This document shows, in pieces, positions 1 to 8,680 of a stretch of DNA of 64,000 nt. Made by a program: the position numbers and the translations under genes. Position 1 is the stretch's first letter. Every line of letters starts with the position of its first letter. The DNA comes from JAXGPL01 sp040766985 (GTDB lineage Bacteria > Bacillota > Sulfobacillia > JAUYEG01): positions 16,119 through 80,118 of the forward strand of contig JAXGPL010000014.1 of assembly GCA_040766985.1 (NCBI GenBank), written 5' to 3'. The notes under the pieces were generated by a model, which was given only the letters and a program-made list of their open reading frames with translations, had not been told where the DNA came from and ran no database searches.

Positions 1-286
1 ATCCGCGCCGCCTTCAGCCTCGGCCAGTAGGTCTACGTCCCCGAGCGGCATGAGGTGATGGGCGCCATCGGCGCTGCCTTTCTTGCCCTGGAAACCGAAC
101 ACATGCGCACTGCCACCAGCTTCCGCGGCTTCGAGGTCAGTCAGGCGGATTGCCGGACCTCGGCGTTCGACTGCCAGGGCTGCCCCAATCTCTGCGGGTC
201 GTCGAGGTCAGGCTGGGCGGAGAGGTGTTGGCGAGGTGGGGGATAGGTGTGGGAAGTGGTCCAACAGTGGTGATGGCAGCGGCTGA
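1..286 (+). pseudogene. C-terminal remnant of 2-hydroxyacyl-CoA dehydratase activase (BadF/HgdC type)
   Basis: Frame 1 reads a recognisable C-terminal end of the large CoA-substrate-specific activases: VYVP, then HEVMGAIGAA, FRGFEVS and the cysteine motif CQGCPNLC. An in-frame TAG at 28-30 interrupts it, and a one-base shift near 200 moves the end into another frame, which continues GGEVLARWGDRCGKW as expected for the family. These ATPases drive electrons into the [4Fe-4S] cluster of 2-hydroxyacyl-CoA dehydratases during amino-acid fermentation. The upstream part lies outside the window, and the tandem array starts directly after the homology ends. It is a broken copy or one damaged by sequencing error; the family assignment is fairly firm from the motif order. 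Confidence 0.6.
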
Positions 287-890
287 CCTCCGCCCGCTGA
301 TGGGCCTTTGTACGATCGATTAACGGGATGGACGGCCCAAGGCGGGGCGGAGGTCGGCCGCTGCCATCCTTCTCGTTTTCAGAATGATGTGCCCACACCA
401 GTGGGCCTTTGTACGATCGGTTAACGGGACGGACGGCCCAAGGCGGGCGGAGGTCAGCCGCTGCCATCACCCATAGAGTTTTCAAGAATGATGTGCCCTT
501 GATGGGCCTTTGTACGATCGATTAACGGGATGGACGGCCCAAGGCGGGGCGGCGGAGGTCGGCCGCTGCCATCACCCATAGAGTTTTCAGAATGATGTGC
601 CCACCTTGATGGGCCTTTGTACGATCGGTAACGGGACGGACGGCCCAAGGCGGGCGGAGGTCAGCCGCTGCCATCACCCATAGAGTTTTCCAGAATGATG
701 TGCCCCCTTGATGGGCCTTTGTACGATCGATTAACGGGATGGATGGCCCAAGGCGGGGCGGAGGTCAGCCGCTGCCATCACCCATAGAGTTTTCAGAATG
801 ATGTGCCCCTTGATGGGCCTTTGGCGATCGATTAACGGGACGGACGGCCAAGGCGGGGAACGGAGGTCAGCCGCTGCCATCACCCGCAAC
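268..890. repeat. Tandem array, six ~102-bp units, with an inverted flank copy
   Basis: The core gggcctttgtacgatcg or close variants begin near 302, 403, 504, 611, 713 and 815, giving spacings of 101, 101, 107, 102 and 102 bp. Each unit carries in order tgatgggcctttg, a cgatcgattaacggga block, ggacggcccaaggcgg, gaggtcagccgctgccat, an AT-richer gagttttcagaatgatg and gtgccc. TGGGCC and GGCCCA inside each unit can pair. At 268-296, before the first unit, the gaggtcagccgctgccat block occurs once in reverse complement, so the array is bounded on the left by an inverted copy. Units differ by substitutions and 1-6 bp indels, and no plausible gene runs through them. Confidence 0.9.
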
Positions 891-1072
891 CACATGACAG
901 GGGTCCGGGTTGACGGACCTCCTGATTTGCCACTAGCTTTTGTTCGGCTGCCCTGATACAGTTAAGCAGGCAGCGTTAATCGAAGCCCAGCTCCTTTCGA
1001 GGTTTGGTAGGCAAGAGGACCTTTCCTGTAACAACGCCCAGACCTGACAACTTCAAAAGGGGCGAAACCACA

Positions 1073-1395
1073 ATGCAGGACAAAATCCTTACCTGCCGCG
1101 ATTGCGGGGGGTCCTTCCTGCCGGTGGGGAGCAGCAGTTTTATGCCGAGCGTGGGTTCCAGAATAGGCCGTCGGTGCCGGAGTGCCGTAACTCGGCGCGC
1201 TTCGCAGGGCAGCCGTCCGCAGGGCGGCCGTGGCTTCGGCCAATGGGCGGCGAGCGCAGGATGTATCCGGCGGTTGCTCAGCATGTGGGCGCGAGACCGA
1301 GTGCCGCTTCAGCCGCGCAGCGGCCGTCGGTCTACTGCGGCGAGTGCTTCGAGCGCCAGGGTTCCCGCGGACCGCGCCATGGTTCACAGCTCTGA
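1073..1395 (+). pseudogene. Small zinc-ribbon protein, frameshifted
   Basis: From ATG 1073 the frame gives MQDKILTCRDCGGSF, then shifts near 1120 into GGEQQFYAERGFQNRP and ends with VYCGECFERQGSRG. Between these, CSACGRETE appears in a third frame near 1272-1298. Together they rebuild the probable zinc-ribbon domain family (CxxCG, GEQxFY, CxxC, VYCxxCF) of about 90-100 residues, common in Clostridia and of unknown function. A good ribosome site (aaggggcg) lies before 1073. At least three one-base shifts are needed, so it is either a decayed gene or a stretch with poor base accuracy. It follows the tandem array by about 180 bp. Confidence 0.6.
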
Positions 1396-1429
1396 GCGAC
1401 TAAAGACTAGACTGCGATTGGCAAGGCAA

Positions 1430-2383
1430 TCAGGGGAATGCCTCCGGTTGCCTTGCATTTGCGTCTCGGGGGTGGCTCCGATCATTTCCGTAGCGTTTGA
1501 CCCAGCGCAGGTGGCAGAATGCCCTCTGGAAACCGAGCGCCAAGTAGAACGGTTGCTCTGAGCCCACGTAAGCGACTGTTGCGCCCTCCGCCGCGCACCG
1601 GCGAATCCCCTCCAGGACAGCTGCACGGCCGAGGCCCATCCGGCGGAAATCGGGGTCGGTCGCCACCGGCTCGACCATCGCAAAGCGGTTGTATGGCTCG
1701 TACCAGAGCCCGGCGTACGAGGCGAAGCGGCCGTCGGGGGCGACCACCACGATGTTCAGGTCGTGCCGGAAAGCAGGGGCCGACTGCATTTGTGCCCGCC
1801 ACACGAGCGCTTCCTCGGGCGGTTCGCCAGGATGGTTGAAACCCCGCCACAGCACCCGGTGGATCTTCCGTAGGTCGTTATCCTCCGCAAAGCTGCTCAG
1901 CCGGAACCCCCTGGGGAGGCTGGGCGCCGGCACCGGGCCGCTGATGAGGTACTCGGACGTCGGATCAGCGGCGCCGCCCTCGACGCGAAAGCCCCGTGCC
2001 GCAAGAAGCGAAGCCAGCTCCGAGTCATGCTCGTACGCAAAAACCCGCAGGTACTCCGTGTCATCGGGCGCGATGCCGCGCAACTGCCGTTCGGCGTAGT
2101 CCAGCATCTCCGGCTTCAGGTGGCTGTACGCCCGGTCGAACTCGAGATACGCCGTGCCGAGCCCGTCCTCGTAGTGGGCGACGCCGGCAACATGCGACCC
2201 ATCTTCCCAGATCCCAATCCGGTCGAGGACTGTGGTGTCGAGGTTGGGGTGCGAGTGCATGTACTCCCAGCGCGGCTCGGGCCAGTTGCCGTCGCGGTTT
2301 CCCGGGAGATGATTGGCGATCAGGAACCGCCCCACCAAATCGAAATCGCCGGGGCGTCCGTAGGGTCGCACCTTTACGGCCAC
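1430..2383 (-). CDS. Tandem-GNAT N-acetyltransferase
   Basis: The 317-residue product has two GNAT-like halves. The C-terminal half carries the acetyl-CoA loop as RRMGLGRAAV near residue 245, after the beta-bulge strand MVEPVATDPDFR, and ends with the typical YLALGFQRAF strand. The N-terminal half keeps LAARGFRVEGG but has a less clear loop. GTG at 2383 is used, with GGAGG about ten bases upstream. Substrate cannot be told; such tandem enzymes acetylate small amines or antibiotics. It stands alone, divergent from the decarboxylase genes at 2595. Confidence 0.8.
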   Translation of the reverse strand: MAVKVRPYGRPGDFDLVGRFLIANHLPGNRDGNWPEPRWEYMHSHPNLDTTVLDRIGIWEDGSHVAGVAHYEDGLGTAYLEFDRAYSHLKPEMLDYAERQLRGIAPDDTEYLRVFAYEHDSELASLLAARGFRVEGGAADPTSEYLISGPVPAPSLPRGFRLSSFAEDNDLRKIHRVLWRGFNHPGEPPEEALVWRAQMQSAPAFRHDLNIVVVAPDGRFASYAGLWYEPYNRFAMVEPVATDPDFRRMGLGRAAVLEGIRRCAAEGATVAYVGSEQPFYLALGFQRAFCHLRWVKRYGNDRSHPRDANARQPEAFP

Positions 2384-2594
2384 GCTTCATAGCCTCCGAT
2401 CTAATCCCGGGCACTCTAACCGCCTCAAGGTCACCCGGGCACAGGCCAATTGTGCCAGAACAACTCCCGTCGGACAACCGCGGCGCGGCCGAAATGGCGC
2501 GGCCACCGTGGCGCTGCCAAGTTTAGAAGGGTATCGGCCCTGATGTAGAATTAGTGTTTGTTTGCAGAGAGTCGACCGCGATGGGGGAAACCAA

Positions 2595-3708
2595 GTGCTA
2601 GAGTCGCTTCTTCAGGGGATTCACTGGCCTGACGTGGGGCCGGGTGGCGATGTTTTCGCCATCGGGCTGATCTTAATCTACCTGGCAGTCAAAAAGCAGT
2701 ACGAGCCGATGATCCTGCTGCCGCTCGGATTCGGGGCGATCCTCGCCAACGTCCCGTTTTCGGCCGCCATCGGTGAGCACGGGGTATTGACGCTGTTATA
2801 TCGGGCCGGGATCGTGACCGAGCTGTTCCCGGTCCTGATCTTCATCGCGGTCGGCGCCATGATCGACTTCACGCCGTTGCTTCGCAACCCCGGTGATGTT
2901 CTTCTTCGGGCGGCAGCGCAGTTCGTGATCTTCTTTACAGTCTTGCTGGCCATCGCTTTCGGCTTTGACCTCGGAGGCGGCCTCGTCGGCATCATCGGCG
3001 CAGCCGACGGCCAACGTCGATCTACGTTGCAGCACGGTTCGCGCCCGGCCTGCTCGCTCGATATCTGTCGCGGCATATTCATACATGGCCCTCGTACCGC
3101 TGATCCAGCCGCCGGTAATCAAGATGCTGACGACGAGTGCCGAGCGGCGGATCCGCATGGACTACCAGGATGTAGCCGTTCCCAAGACGTTGCGGATAGC
3201 GTTTCCGATTGCTGTGACACTGCTCGCGGGACTGCTTGTACCGATGGGTGTCGCCCTGATCGGCCTGCTGATGTTCGGCAACCTGATCCGCGAATGCGGT
3301 GTCCTGGAGCGGCTGTCGATCTCGGCACAGAACGAACTGGCCAACCTGGTCACGTTGCTCCTCGGTATCACGATCGGCTCGACGATGACCGCGGAGGCCT
3401 TCCTCAATGCGCGGACGCTGATGATCATGGGCATGGGGCTGATCGCGTTCGTGTTCGACACAGCGGGCGGAGTCCTCTTCGCCAAGGCGCTCAACCTGTT
3501 TATGAAACGCAAGATCAACCCCATGATCGGCGCCGCAGGGATATCGGCGTTCCCGATGTCGGCGAGGGTCATCCACAAGCTCGGCTTGGCCGAAGACCGC
3601 ACCAACTACCTGATTATGCACACCATTTCGGCCAATGTGGCCGGCCAGATCGGCTCGGTTATGGCTGGCGGCGCGGTGCTGGCTCTCGTGCCTGCGCTGC
3701 TCAAGTAG
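2595..3708 (+). pseudogene. oadB: Na+-translocating decarboxylase beta subunit (OadB/GcdB/MmdB), frameshifted
   Basis: The protein matches the integral membrane beta subunit that couples biotin-dependent decarboxylation of oxaloacetate, malonyl-, methylmalonyl- or glutaconyl-CoA to Na+ export. Seen are the N-terminal LESLLQGI and KKQYEPMILLPLGFGAILAN, the conserved GIIGAADG, the AYSYMALVPLIQPP segment and many hydrophobic helices. GTG 2595 is preferred because GGGGGA precedes it and it aligns with family starts; an ATG further up at 2562 is in frame. Two indels near 3010 and 3066 break the frame between GAADG and AAYSY. The gamma-like subunit follows, but no alpha subunit or biotin carrier is nearby, so the substrate is open. 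Confidence 0.85.
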
Positions 3709-3716
3709 GGAGTTGC

Positions 3717-3890
3717 ATGTCTATGACGCAGACGATGCTTGACGGGATTACGCTGTCACTATACGGTCTGGGCACCGTCTTTGCCGCATTGGTTTCGTTT
3801 TCGGTCCTCGTGTTGGTGATGCAGCGGCTGATGGGGCGCCCGTCCGTTGAGGACCCTGCCACGCCTGACGACTCGCCAACGCAGGGCTAG
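3717..3890 (+). CDS. Small OadG-like (gamma) subunit of the Na+ pump decarboxylase
   Basis: This 57-residue protein starts at ATG 3717, eight bases after the beta subunit stop, with a weak GGGAG upstream. It has one transmembrane helix (residues about 11-38, rich in L, V, F, A) followed by a short hydrophilic Pro/Asp tail. Size, topology and position fit the gamma subunit (OAD_gamma family), which assembles the complex and in some members binds zinc through C-terminal His or acidic residues. The tail here lacks a His-rich end. The identification leans on the neighbour as much as on sequence. Confidence 0.7.
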   Translation: MSMTQTMLDGITLSLYGLGTVFAALVSFSVLVLVMQRLMGRPSVEDPATPDDSPTQG

Positions 3891-3930
3891 CCGAAGCGAC
3901 CGAGCGCATCCACCGGGGGAGGCGTTGATT

Positions 3931-5043
3931 GTGGCATCCAACTACACCAAGCTCTTTGACCAGGGGTTGTTAAGCTTCTTTCAGGATGCGGTCCGGATTG
4001 TCGTCCGCGATCCGTCCATGGCTGTCCATATGTTCCGGACTCTGCGCAACCAGCAGGCGGCAGCGGCGCGCCGGGCGGAGTGGGGCAGGCGGGGAGTGCA
4101 CGTCCCGCAGATCATCATTGCCAGCGTCACCCACCGGTGTAACCTTAACTGCAAGGGGTGCTACGCGCTGGCCCAGCACCCCAACGCCGAGGAGGAGATG
4201 AGCACCGAGCGGCTCTGCGCGGTGCTTGACGAAGCTTCAGAGCTTGGGGTTTCCATTGTGATGCTCGCCGGGGGCGAGCCGTTGGTCCGGCCCGACATCC
4301 TGGACATCGCCGGACGGTACCCGCAGATCATCTTCCCGCTGTTCACCAACGGCCTGCTTGTGGACGATGCGATGATCGAGTGCCTGGAGCGACGCCGCAA
4401 TCTGATTCCGCTGATCAGCCTTGAGGGACACGCCGGGCTAACCGATGAGCGTCGGGGCAGCGGCGTGCACGAGCACGCGATCGGCCTGATGGCCAAGCTG
4501 CTCAGGGCAGGCGTGTTCTTCGGCACATCGATCACCGTCACAAGAAGCAATTTCGAACTGGTCACCGGCGACGGCTTTGCCGACCAACTGCTCCAGGCCG
4601 GATGCCGCGTGTTCATCTACGTGGAGTACGTCCCGATCCAGCCCGGCACAGAAGACCTGGTCCTCGCGCCGGAGCAGAAGGCCGTGCTTACCGCACGCAT
4701 GCAAACCCTCAAAGGCAGGTTGCCTGGTCTGTTCGTGGCCTTTCCCGGCGACGAGGAGATCTATGGCGGTTGCCTTGCGGCGGGCAGGGGCTTTATCCAT
4801 ATCAGCCCGGAGGGCCGGGTCGAGCCGTGCCCCTTCGCTCCCTACTCCGACAGCAGCCTCAGAGATATGACCTTGCGGGACGCCCTGGCGTCCGATTTCC
4901 TGCGGACGATTCGCGAAAGCGAAGCCCACCTCGGCGAGAGTAAAGGCGGCTGCGCCCTGTGGGAGAACCGCGAATGGGTCGCCTCTGTTCTCAATCAGGT
5001 CAAGTCCGGCGTCCAAGAAGCCAAACGGGAGGGATCCGAGTGA
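3931..5043 (+). CDS. Radical SAM protein with SPASM-like C-terminus
   Basis: The product has 370 residues. The cluster-binding motif CNLNCKGC spans C70-C74-C77 and is followed by the glycine-rich LAGGEPL strand that contacts SAM. Near the C-terminus GGCLAAGRGFIHISPEGRVEPCPF supplies two more cysteines in a SPASM or Twitch-like arrangement, with another Cys in GGCALWE. GTG 3931 is chosen because GGGGGAGG lies nine bases upstream; an N-terminal amphipathic stretch precedes the barrel. It ends in GTGA shared with the next gene, so the two are translationally coupled. The family resembles anaerobic maturases; the substrate is unknown. Confidence 0.85.
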   Translation: MASNYTKLFDQGLLSFFQDAVRIVVRDPSMAVHMFRTLRNQQAAAARRAEWGRRGVHVPQIIIASVTHRCNLNCKGCYALAQHPNAEEEMSTERLCAVLDEASELGVSIVMLAGGEPLVRPDILDIAGRYPQIIFPLFTNGLLVDDAMIECLERRRNLIPLISLEGHAGLTDERRGSGVHEHAIGLMAKLLRAGVFFGTSITVTRSNFELVTGDGFADQLLQAGCRVFIYVEYVPIQPGTEDLVLAPEQKAVLTARMQTLKGRLPGLFVAFPGDEEIYGGCLAAGRGFIHISPEGRVEPCPFAPYSDSSLRDMTLRDALASDFLRTIRESEAHLGESKGGCALWENREWVASVLNQVKSGVQEAKREGSE

Positions 5044-6478
5044 CCGGTCCAGACTGGCAGGGGTTCGAGGAGTTCGCTTCGCGCTACATCGCCGCCTACG
5101 GGGTTCCCGGCATCGCCGTCGGAGTAGCGAACCGCGGCGAGATGGTCTACTGGAAGGGCTTCGGGTGGCGCGACCGGGAGCGGCAATTGCCCGTGACTCC
5201 CGACACGCTCTTCGGCATTGGGTCAATCACCAAGTCGTTCACAGCGGTGGCCGTGATGCAACTTATCGAGCAGGGCAAGCTTCGGACATCCGATCCTGTC
5301 CGCAAGTACCTTCCCGAGTTGCGCATCGGCCGCGACACGGCCATCGCGGAGAGCATCACCATCCACCACCTTCTGACCCATACGACTGGTACGCCGCCGC
5401 TACCCTCGCTGATCTACTGCATGCTCACGAGCATGCGCGCCGATCCGTCGATGGCGGACCACCCGGGGGCTGCACGGTTCGCCGACGCCAAAGCCCTGGA
5501 CTGCTACACCGACTTTGAGGAATTCCTGGCGGGCCTGGACGTCGCGCCGCTCGCCAATCCCGGCGCCGTCTTCTCCTATCTGAACGACGGTTGGGCCCTG
5601 CTCGGCGAGATCGTCACACGGATCAGCGGCCTGCAGTACGAGGACTACGTTAGTGAGCACATCCTTAAGCCCGCCGGGATGACGCGGTCCACATTCCGCC
5701 TGGAAACCCTGCTGGCGGTGGACGATGTGGCAACCCTCTACGCCGGCAAACCGGGCAGCGACGCACCCGAAGACGTGGCAGCATCGCCGGCGTGGCTGGA
5801 CAGCAAGGTGATGTGCGCGGCCGGTTTCCTCAAGTCAAGTGTCCGTGACATGCTCCGGTACCTCGATATCTACCGGACGGGGGCGCCCCTTGCGGTCGGG
5901 ACGGCGACGGCTCGCCAGTCGTGTCCGGGCACAGCCTGCTGCGGATGACGACCCCCTACATCGGGTTGGGCGGCGGCACGGCGGGGTATGGGTATGGCCT
6001 GCGCATAACCCCCAATTACCACGGTGTGACGCTGGTCGAGCACAGCGGCGGCATCAAGGGGGTTTCCGCGAACGTCATCTGGGTGCCGCAGCTACATCTG
6101 ACCTCGGTGCTCCTGTGCAACCTCGCCGGGGTGCCCTCCGGGTCGATCCATCTCGGAGCGGTCAACGCGTTCATGGGCCTTCCTGCGAGCACCCGGCGCG
6201 TCGAGTGGGGCGAGTACGTTCCCCAGCCGGAACGCCTGCCTCTCTACGCCGGCAGCTACGTGTCGGGCGAAGGGGCCGTGGCCCGGGTTAGGCCGGACGG
6301 CGGGCGCCTGCTCATCGAGCTGGAGGGCAAGACGTATTGCGCGCGGCCGGTGGCTTTGGATACGTTCACCATCACGCAGAAACTCGAGGAGATGGCCGTC
6401 CGCTTCCTCATGGCGCCCGACGGCCGGTATTTCGCGGCGGAGTTCGGAGCGCGGGTGATTCCGAAGGCGGCGGAGTAG
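5040..6478 (+). pseudogene. Serine beta-lactamase-fold hydrolase (class C / DD-peptidase-like), frameshifted
   Basis: The frame from GTG 5040 carries the class C/DD-peptidase motifs: SITK with catalytic Ser62 and Lys65, and SYLND as the YxN motif. A one-base shift near 5900 breaks the frame; the second part continues with GHSLLRM and the HSGG triad motif, then a beta-barrel-like C-terminal domain of about 110 residues. Intact length would be about 478 residues. No signal peptide is visible, so a cytoplasmic esterase or amidase is as likely as a cell-wall enzyme. It overlaps the radical SAM gene by 4 bases and converges on rubrerythrin. Confidence 0.8.
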
Positions 6479-6504
6479 GCAGCAACGGATAGGGACAGAC
6501 AACG

Positions 6505-6533
6505 ACGGGCCGCGGGATTGCCCCGGGGCCCGT
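6505..6533. terminator. GC-rich hairpin between convergent genes
   Basis: ACGGGCC at 6505-6511 pairs with GGCCCGT at 6527-6533, and the inside can extend the stem through CGGG/CCCG around an ATTG loop. It sits between the convergent hydrolase and rubrerythrin genes. No T-run flanks it, so a bidirectional terminator role is inferred from position. Confidence 0.4.
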
Positions 6534-6562
6534 AGCAGTGGATCCGGTTTGCTTCGCTGTTC

Positions 6563-7075
6563 TTACCGGTACAGGTTGGAGATCTTGAGGTGCTCGCTCT
6601 CGATTTCCGCGAGAGCGTATAACACCTGCTTGACCCGTAGTTCAGGAGCACGCTCCGCAGCTTCGAGATAGAAGGTGGACGCCCGGCGTTCGCGCCGGTG
6701 GGACTCGGCAAAGTTGGCCTCGTCGGTGTCCGCGCATTCCACGGCGGGCTTCTCCCCCGGCTCGGCGCCGAGCATGTCGGTCAACAACTCCGCGTGTTCT
6801 GCTTCCTGCTTGGCCAAGCGGGCGAAAATCGCCTCGCTGATCTGGTTCTGCGCTTTGTAGCGGGCGCCGGTATAGAAAGCGGTGTTGTTGAGCTCCAGGC
6901 CAATCGCCTGCCTGACATCCCGGGCCGATTGCTCGCACATCTCCTGCTTGCCGAAATCCTGCCACTCGGCTGCGGGCACGAGGTGTTTGCCGCCTGCGCC
7001 GCAGAACGGGCACCTCTCGGCAGCGATAGGCCCGAGATAGGACTCGCCGCAGATCTGACAACGGAAAGGATGCAT
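6563..7075 (-). CDS. Rubrerythrin with N-terminal rubredoxin-like domain
   Basis: The 170-residue protein begins with an iron-binding knuckle pair, C6-x2-C9 and C22-x2-C25, followed by a four-helix ferritin-like domain whose carboxylate motifs are visible as ELNN, EAEHAE, FAESHRRE and EIESEH. The rubredoxin part stands first, as in 'reverse' rubrerythrins, rather than at the C-terminus. These proteins reduce hydrogen peroxide in the anaerobe cytoplasm, taking electrons from rubredoxin or NAD(P)H. ATG 7075 has GAGGGGG five bases upstream. An AT-rich stretch (about 7100-7150) upstream is the likely promoter. The gene is intact. Confidence 0.9.
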   Translation of the reverse strand: MHPFRCQICGESYLGPIAAERCPFCGAGGKHLVPAAEWQDFGKQEMCEQSARDVRQAIGLELNNTAFYTGARYKAQNQISEAIFARLAKQEAEHAELLTDMLGAEPGEKPAVECADTDEANFAESHRRERRASTFYLEAAERAPELRVKQVLYALAEIESEHLKISNLYR

Positions 7076-7165
7076 CGATATCCCCCTCTGCTTGTGAAGT
7101 GTTGTGTGTTGAATGTGCTTATTGATATATTTACAGAATTACTACGCCGTGGAGGGTTTTCCTGC

Positions 7166-8428
7166 CTAGATACCAGCGCGCCCGGGGTTGGGTGAGGGGT
7201 GAGCTTTGAGGGCCGGCTGTCCGTTTGCGAGACTGCCGTAAATGCCCGCCAGCTTGCGAACGAGCAGGGCAGGGTGGAATTCCCGGCTTCTGTCCCTCGC
7301 CGCGCGGCCCATGCGCGCCGCCAGCTCGGGATCCGACGCCAGCCTGATGACGGCCTCGGCAATCTGATCGGGGCTGCTCGGGCGCACGAATCCCTCCGTC
7401 CCGTCCCGGATCAACTCGCGGGCGGCGGGCGAATCGGCTGTGACCACGGGGAGGCCCGTGGCCATACCCTCGAGAATCGCCAGCCCCTGTGTCTCGACAG
7501 TCGACGTAAAGATCATGGCGTCAGCGACGCGAAGGTTCTGGAAGACCTCCTCCCGCGTCACCTCACCCGTGAACGACACCAGGCTCTTGATGCCCAACTC
7601 CATGGCGAGAGTGCGGAGCCGCGGGGCTTCGGGGCCATCGCCGATGACGACCAGCCGCCACCGTTCTCGACTGCGGGGGTCTTTGCGCGCCAGCTCGAAC
7701 ATCACCTGGAGAGCCAGGTCGGGGTTCTTCTCCTTGGCCAGCCTGCCCACCAAGGCCAGGACGAATGCTGAGGAATTGCCCTGCCCGGCCGCGGACCGCG
7801 GCCTTCTGGGAGCCACCGCAGCCGCGCAGTCAGCCTGCGCCGGATCTACCCCCGTCGGCAGGATCTCGATCGGCGTCTCGACGCCGATATCCAAAAGCAA
7901 CTCGTGTAGGTGATGTGACGGGGCGATGACCAGATTACAGTAGCTGCAGTAGCTGACCAGGTACTTGCGGATGACCAGCTTCAGCGGCTGAGAGAGCGGC
8001 GGAAGATAGCGCGTGTACTCCTCGTAATAGCTATGGCAGGTGAACACGACGGGGCACTCGCACGCTCGCGCAATATAGAGGCCGAGCAGTCCGACTGCGA
8101 ACGGCGAATGGACGTGGACAATGTCGGGCTCAAGCTCCTGCAACCGTGTCAGGACGTTGCGCGTGACCGGGGCGATCAGTCGGAGCCTGGGATACGCGGG
8201 CAGCGGCATTGACGGTAGCCTGAACACGTCCGGTTCCTCTTCCGTGTGCGGATACTCCGGAGCGACGACCGTGACCCGATGCCCCAACTGGCGCAACTGC
8301 GAAGCATAGATGTCCATCGAGGTAACGACTCCGCTCACGTAGGGGCGGTAGGTATCACTGAAAAACAGCACGTTCAGCGACCGCTTTGCGCCGTGCGGTG
8401 TCGCAATATCTGCCGGCTCAGCCTCCAA
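7166..8428 (-). CDS. GT4-family glycosyltransferase (diacylglycerol glucosyltransferase-like)
   Basis: The 420-residue protein shows the two Rossmann halves of GT-B enzymes. The N-terminal half has FFSDTYRPYVSGVVTS and HVHSPFAVGLLG; the C-terminal half has LVGRLAKEKN, the EX7E nucleotide-sugar motif in ETQGLAILE and the GLPVV loop. The sequence resembles the branch that glucosylates diacylglycerol or phosphatidylinositol, using UDP- or GDP-sugars at the inner face of the membrane. TTG 8428 is used with GGAGG ten bases upstream. The C-terminal 15 residues are Pro/Ala-rich and likely disordered. It precedes rubrerythrin on the minus strand by 90 bp, with no functional link evident. Confidence 0.85.
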   Translation of the reverse strand: MEAEPADIATPHGAKRSLNVLFFSDTYRPYVSGVVTSMDIYASQLRQLGHRVTVVAPEYPHTEEEPDVFRLPSMPLPAYPRLRLIAPVTRNVLTRLQELEPDIVHVHSPFAVGLLGLYIARACECPVVFTCHSYYEEYTRYLPPLSQPLKLVIRKYLVSYCSYCNLVIAPSHHLHELLLDIGVETPIEILPTGVDPAQADCAAAVAPRRPRSAAGQGNSSAFVLALVGRLAKEKNPDLALQVMFELARKDPRSRERWRLVVIGDGPEAPRLRTLAMELGIKSLVSFTGEVTREEVFQNLRVADAMIFTSTVETQGLAILEGMATGLPVVTADSPAARELIRDGTEGFVRPSSPDQIAEAVIRLASDPELAARMGRAARDRSREFHPALLVRKLAGIYGSLANGQPALKAHPSPNPGRAGI

Positions 8429-8482
8429 CCAGACAATCCTCCAGTTCTGCCCAATCGGCCGTGTCCGTTAGGGCAATACCTG

Positions 8483-8530
8483 TCAACGCCAAGGCCCAGA
8501 AGGCCACATAGCTATTTCCTTAAGTGTCAT
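8483..8530 (-). CDS. Possible 15-residue leader or small ORF before the glycosyltransferase
   Basis: A near-perfect ribosome site (AAGGAGG) sits four bases before ATG 8530, opening the peptide MTLKEIAMWPSGPWR. A single-base shift after codon six would instead give a 35-40 residue peptide containing AFWALALTGIALTD that runs up to the glycosyltransferase start. So either it is a short leader peptide or a small hydrophobic protein broken by an indel. Without comparison this cannot be decided. Confidence 0.25.
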   Translation of the reverse strand: MTLKEIAMWPSGPWR

Positions 8531-8631
8531 AGTTCCTCCTTCCATGCAGATTGAAGCACCCGCAGCCAGGCGAACCGCTGCAGAGGCGGATCCGGTGCAA
8601 TAGGGCGCAATGAATGGAACGGCATAAGAGA

Positions 8632-8670
8632 AACTGCCGGCGGACCAGGTGGAAGCGGCCGCCGGCAGTT
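8632..8670 (-). terminator. 12-bp stem hairpin after dat
   Basis: AACTGCCGGCGG at 8632-8643 pairs perfectly with CCGCCGGCAGTT at 8659-8670. It lies 11 bases beyond the end of the minus-strand aminotransferase gene, and on that strand it is followed by TTCTCTTA. The position fits an intrinsic terminator with a poor T-tract. Confidence 0.6.
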
Positions 8671-8680
8671 GGTTTGGGCC

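Noticed and set aside
268..890. CRISPR array
   Set aside because: The whole ~102-bp unit is repeated, with no unique spacers, no 24-47 bp direct repeat and no cas genes nearby.
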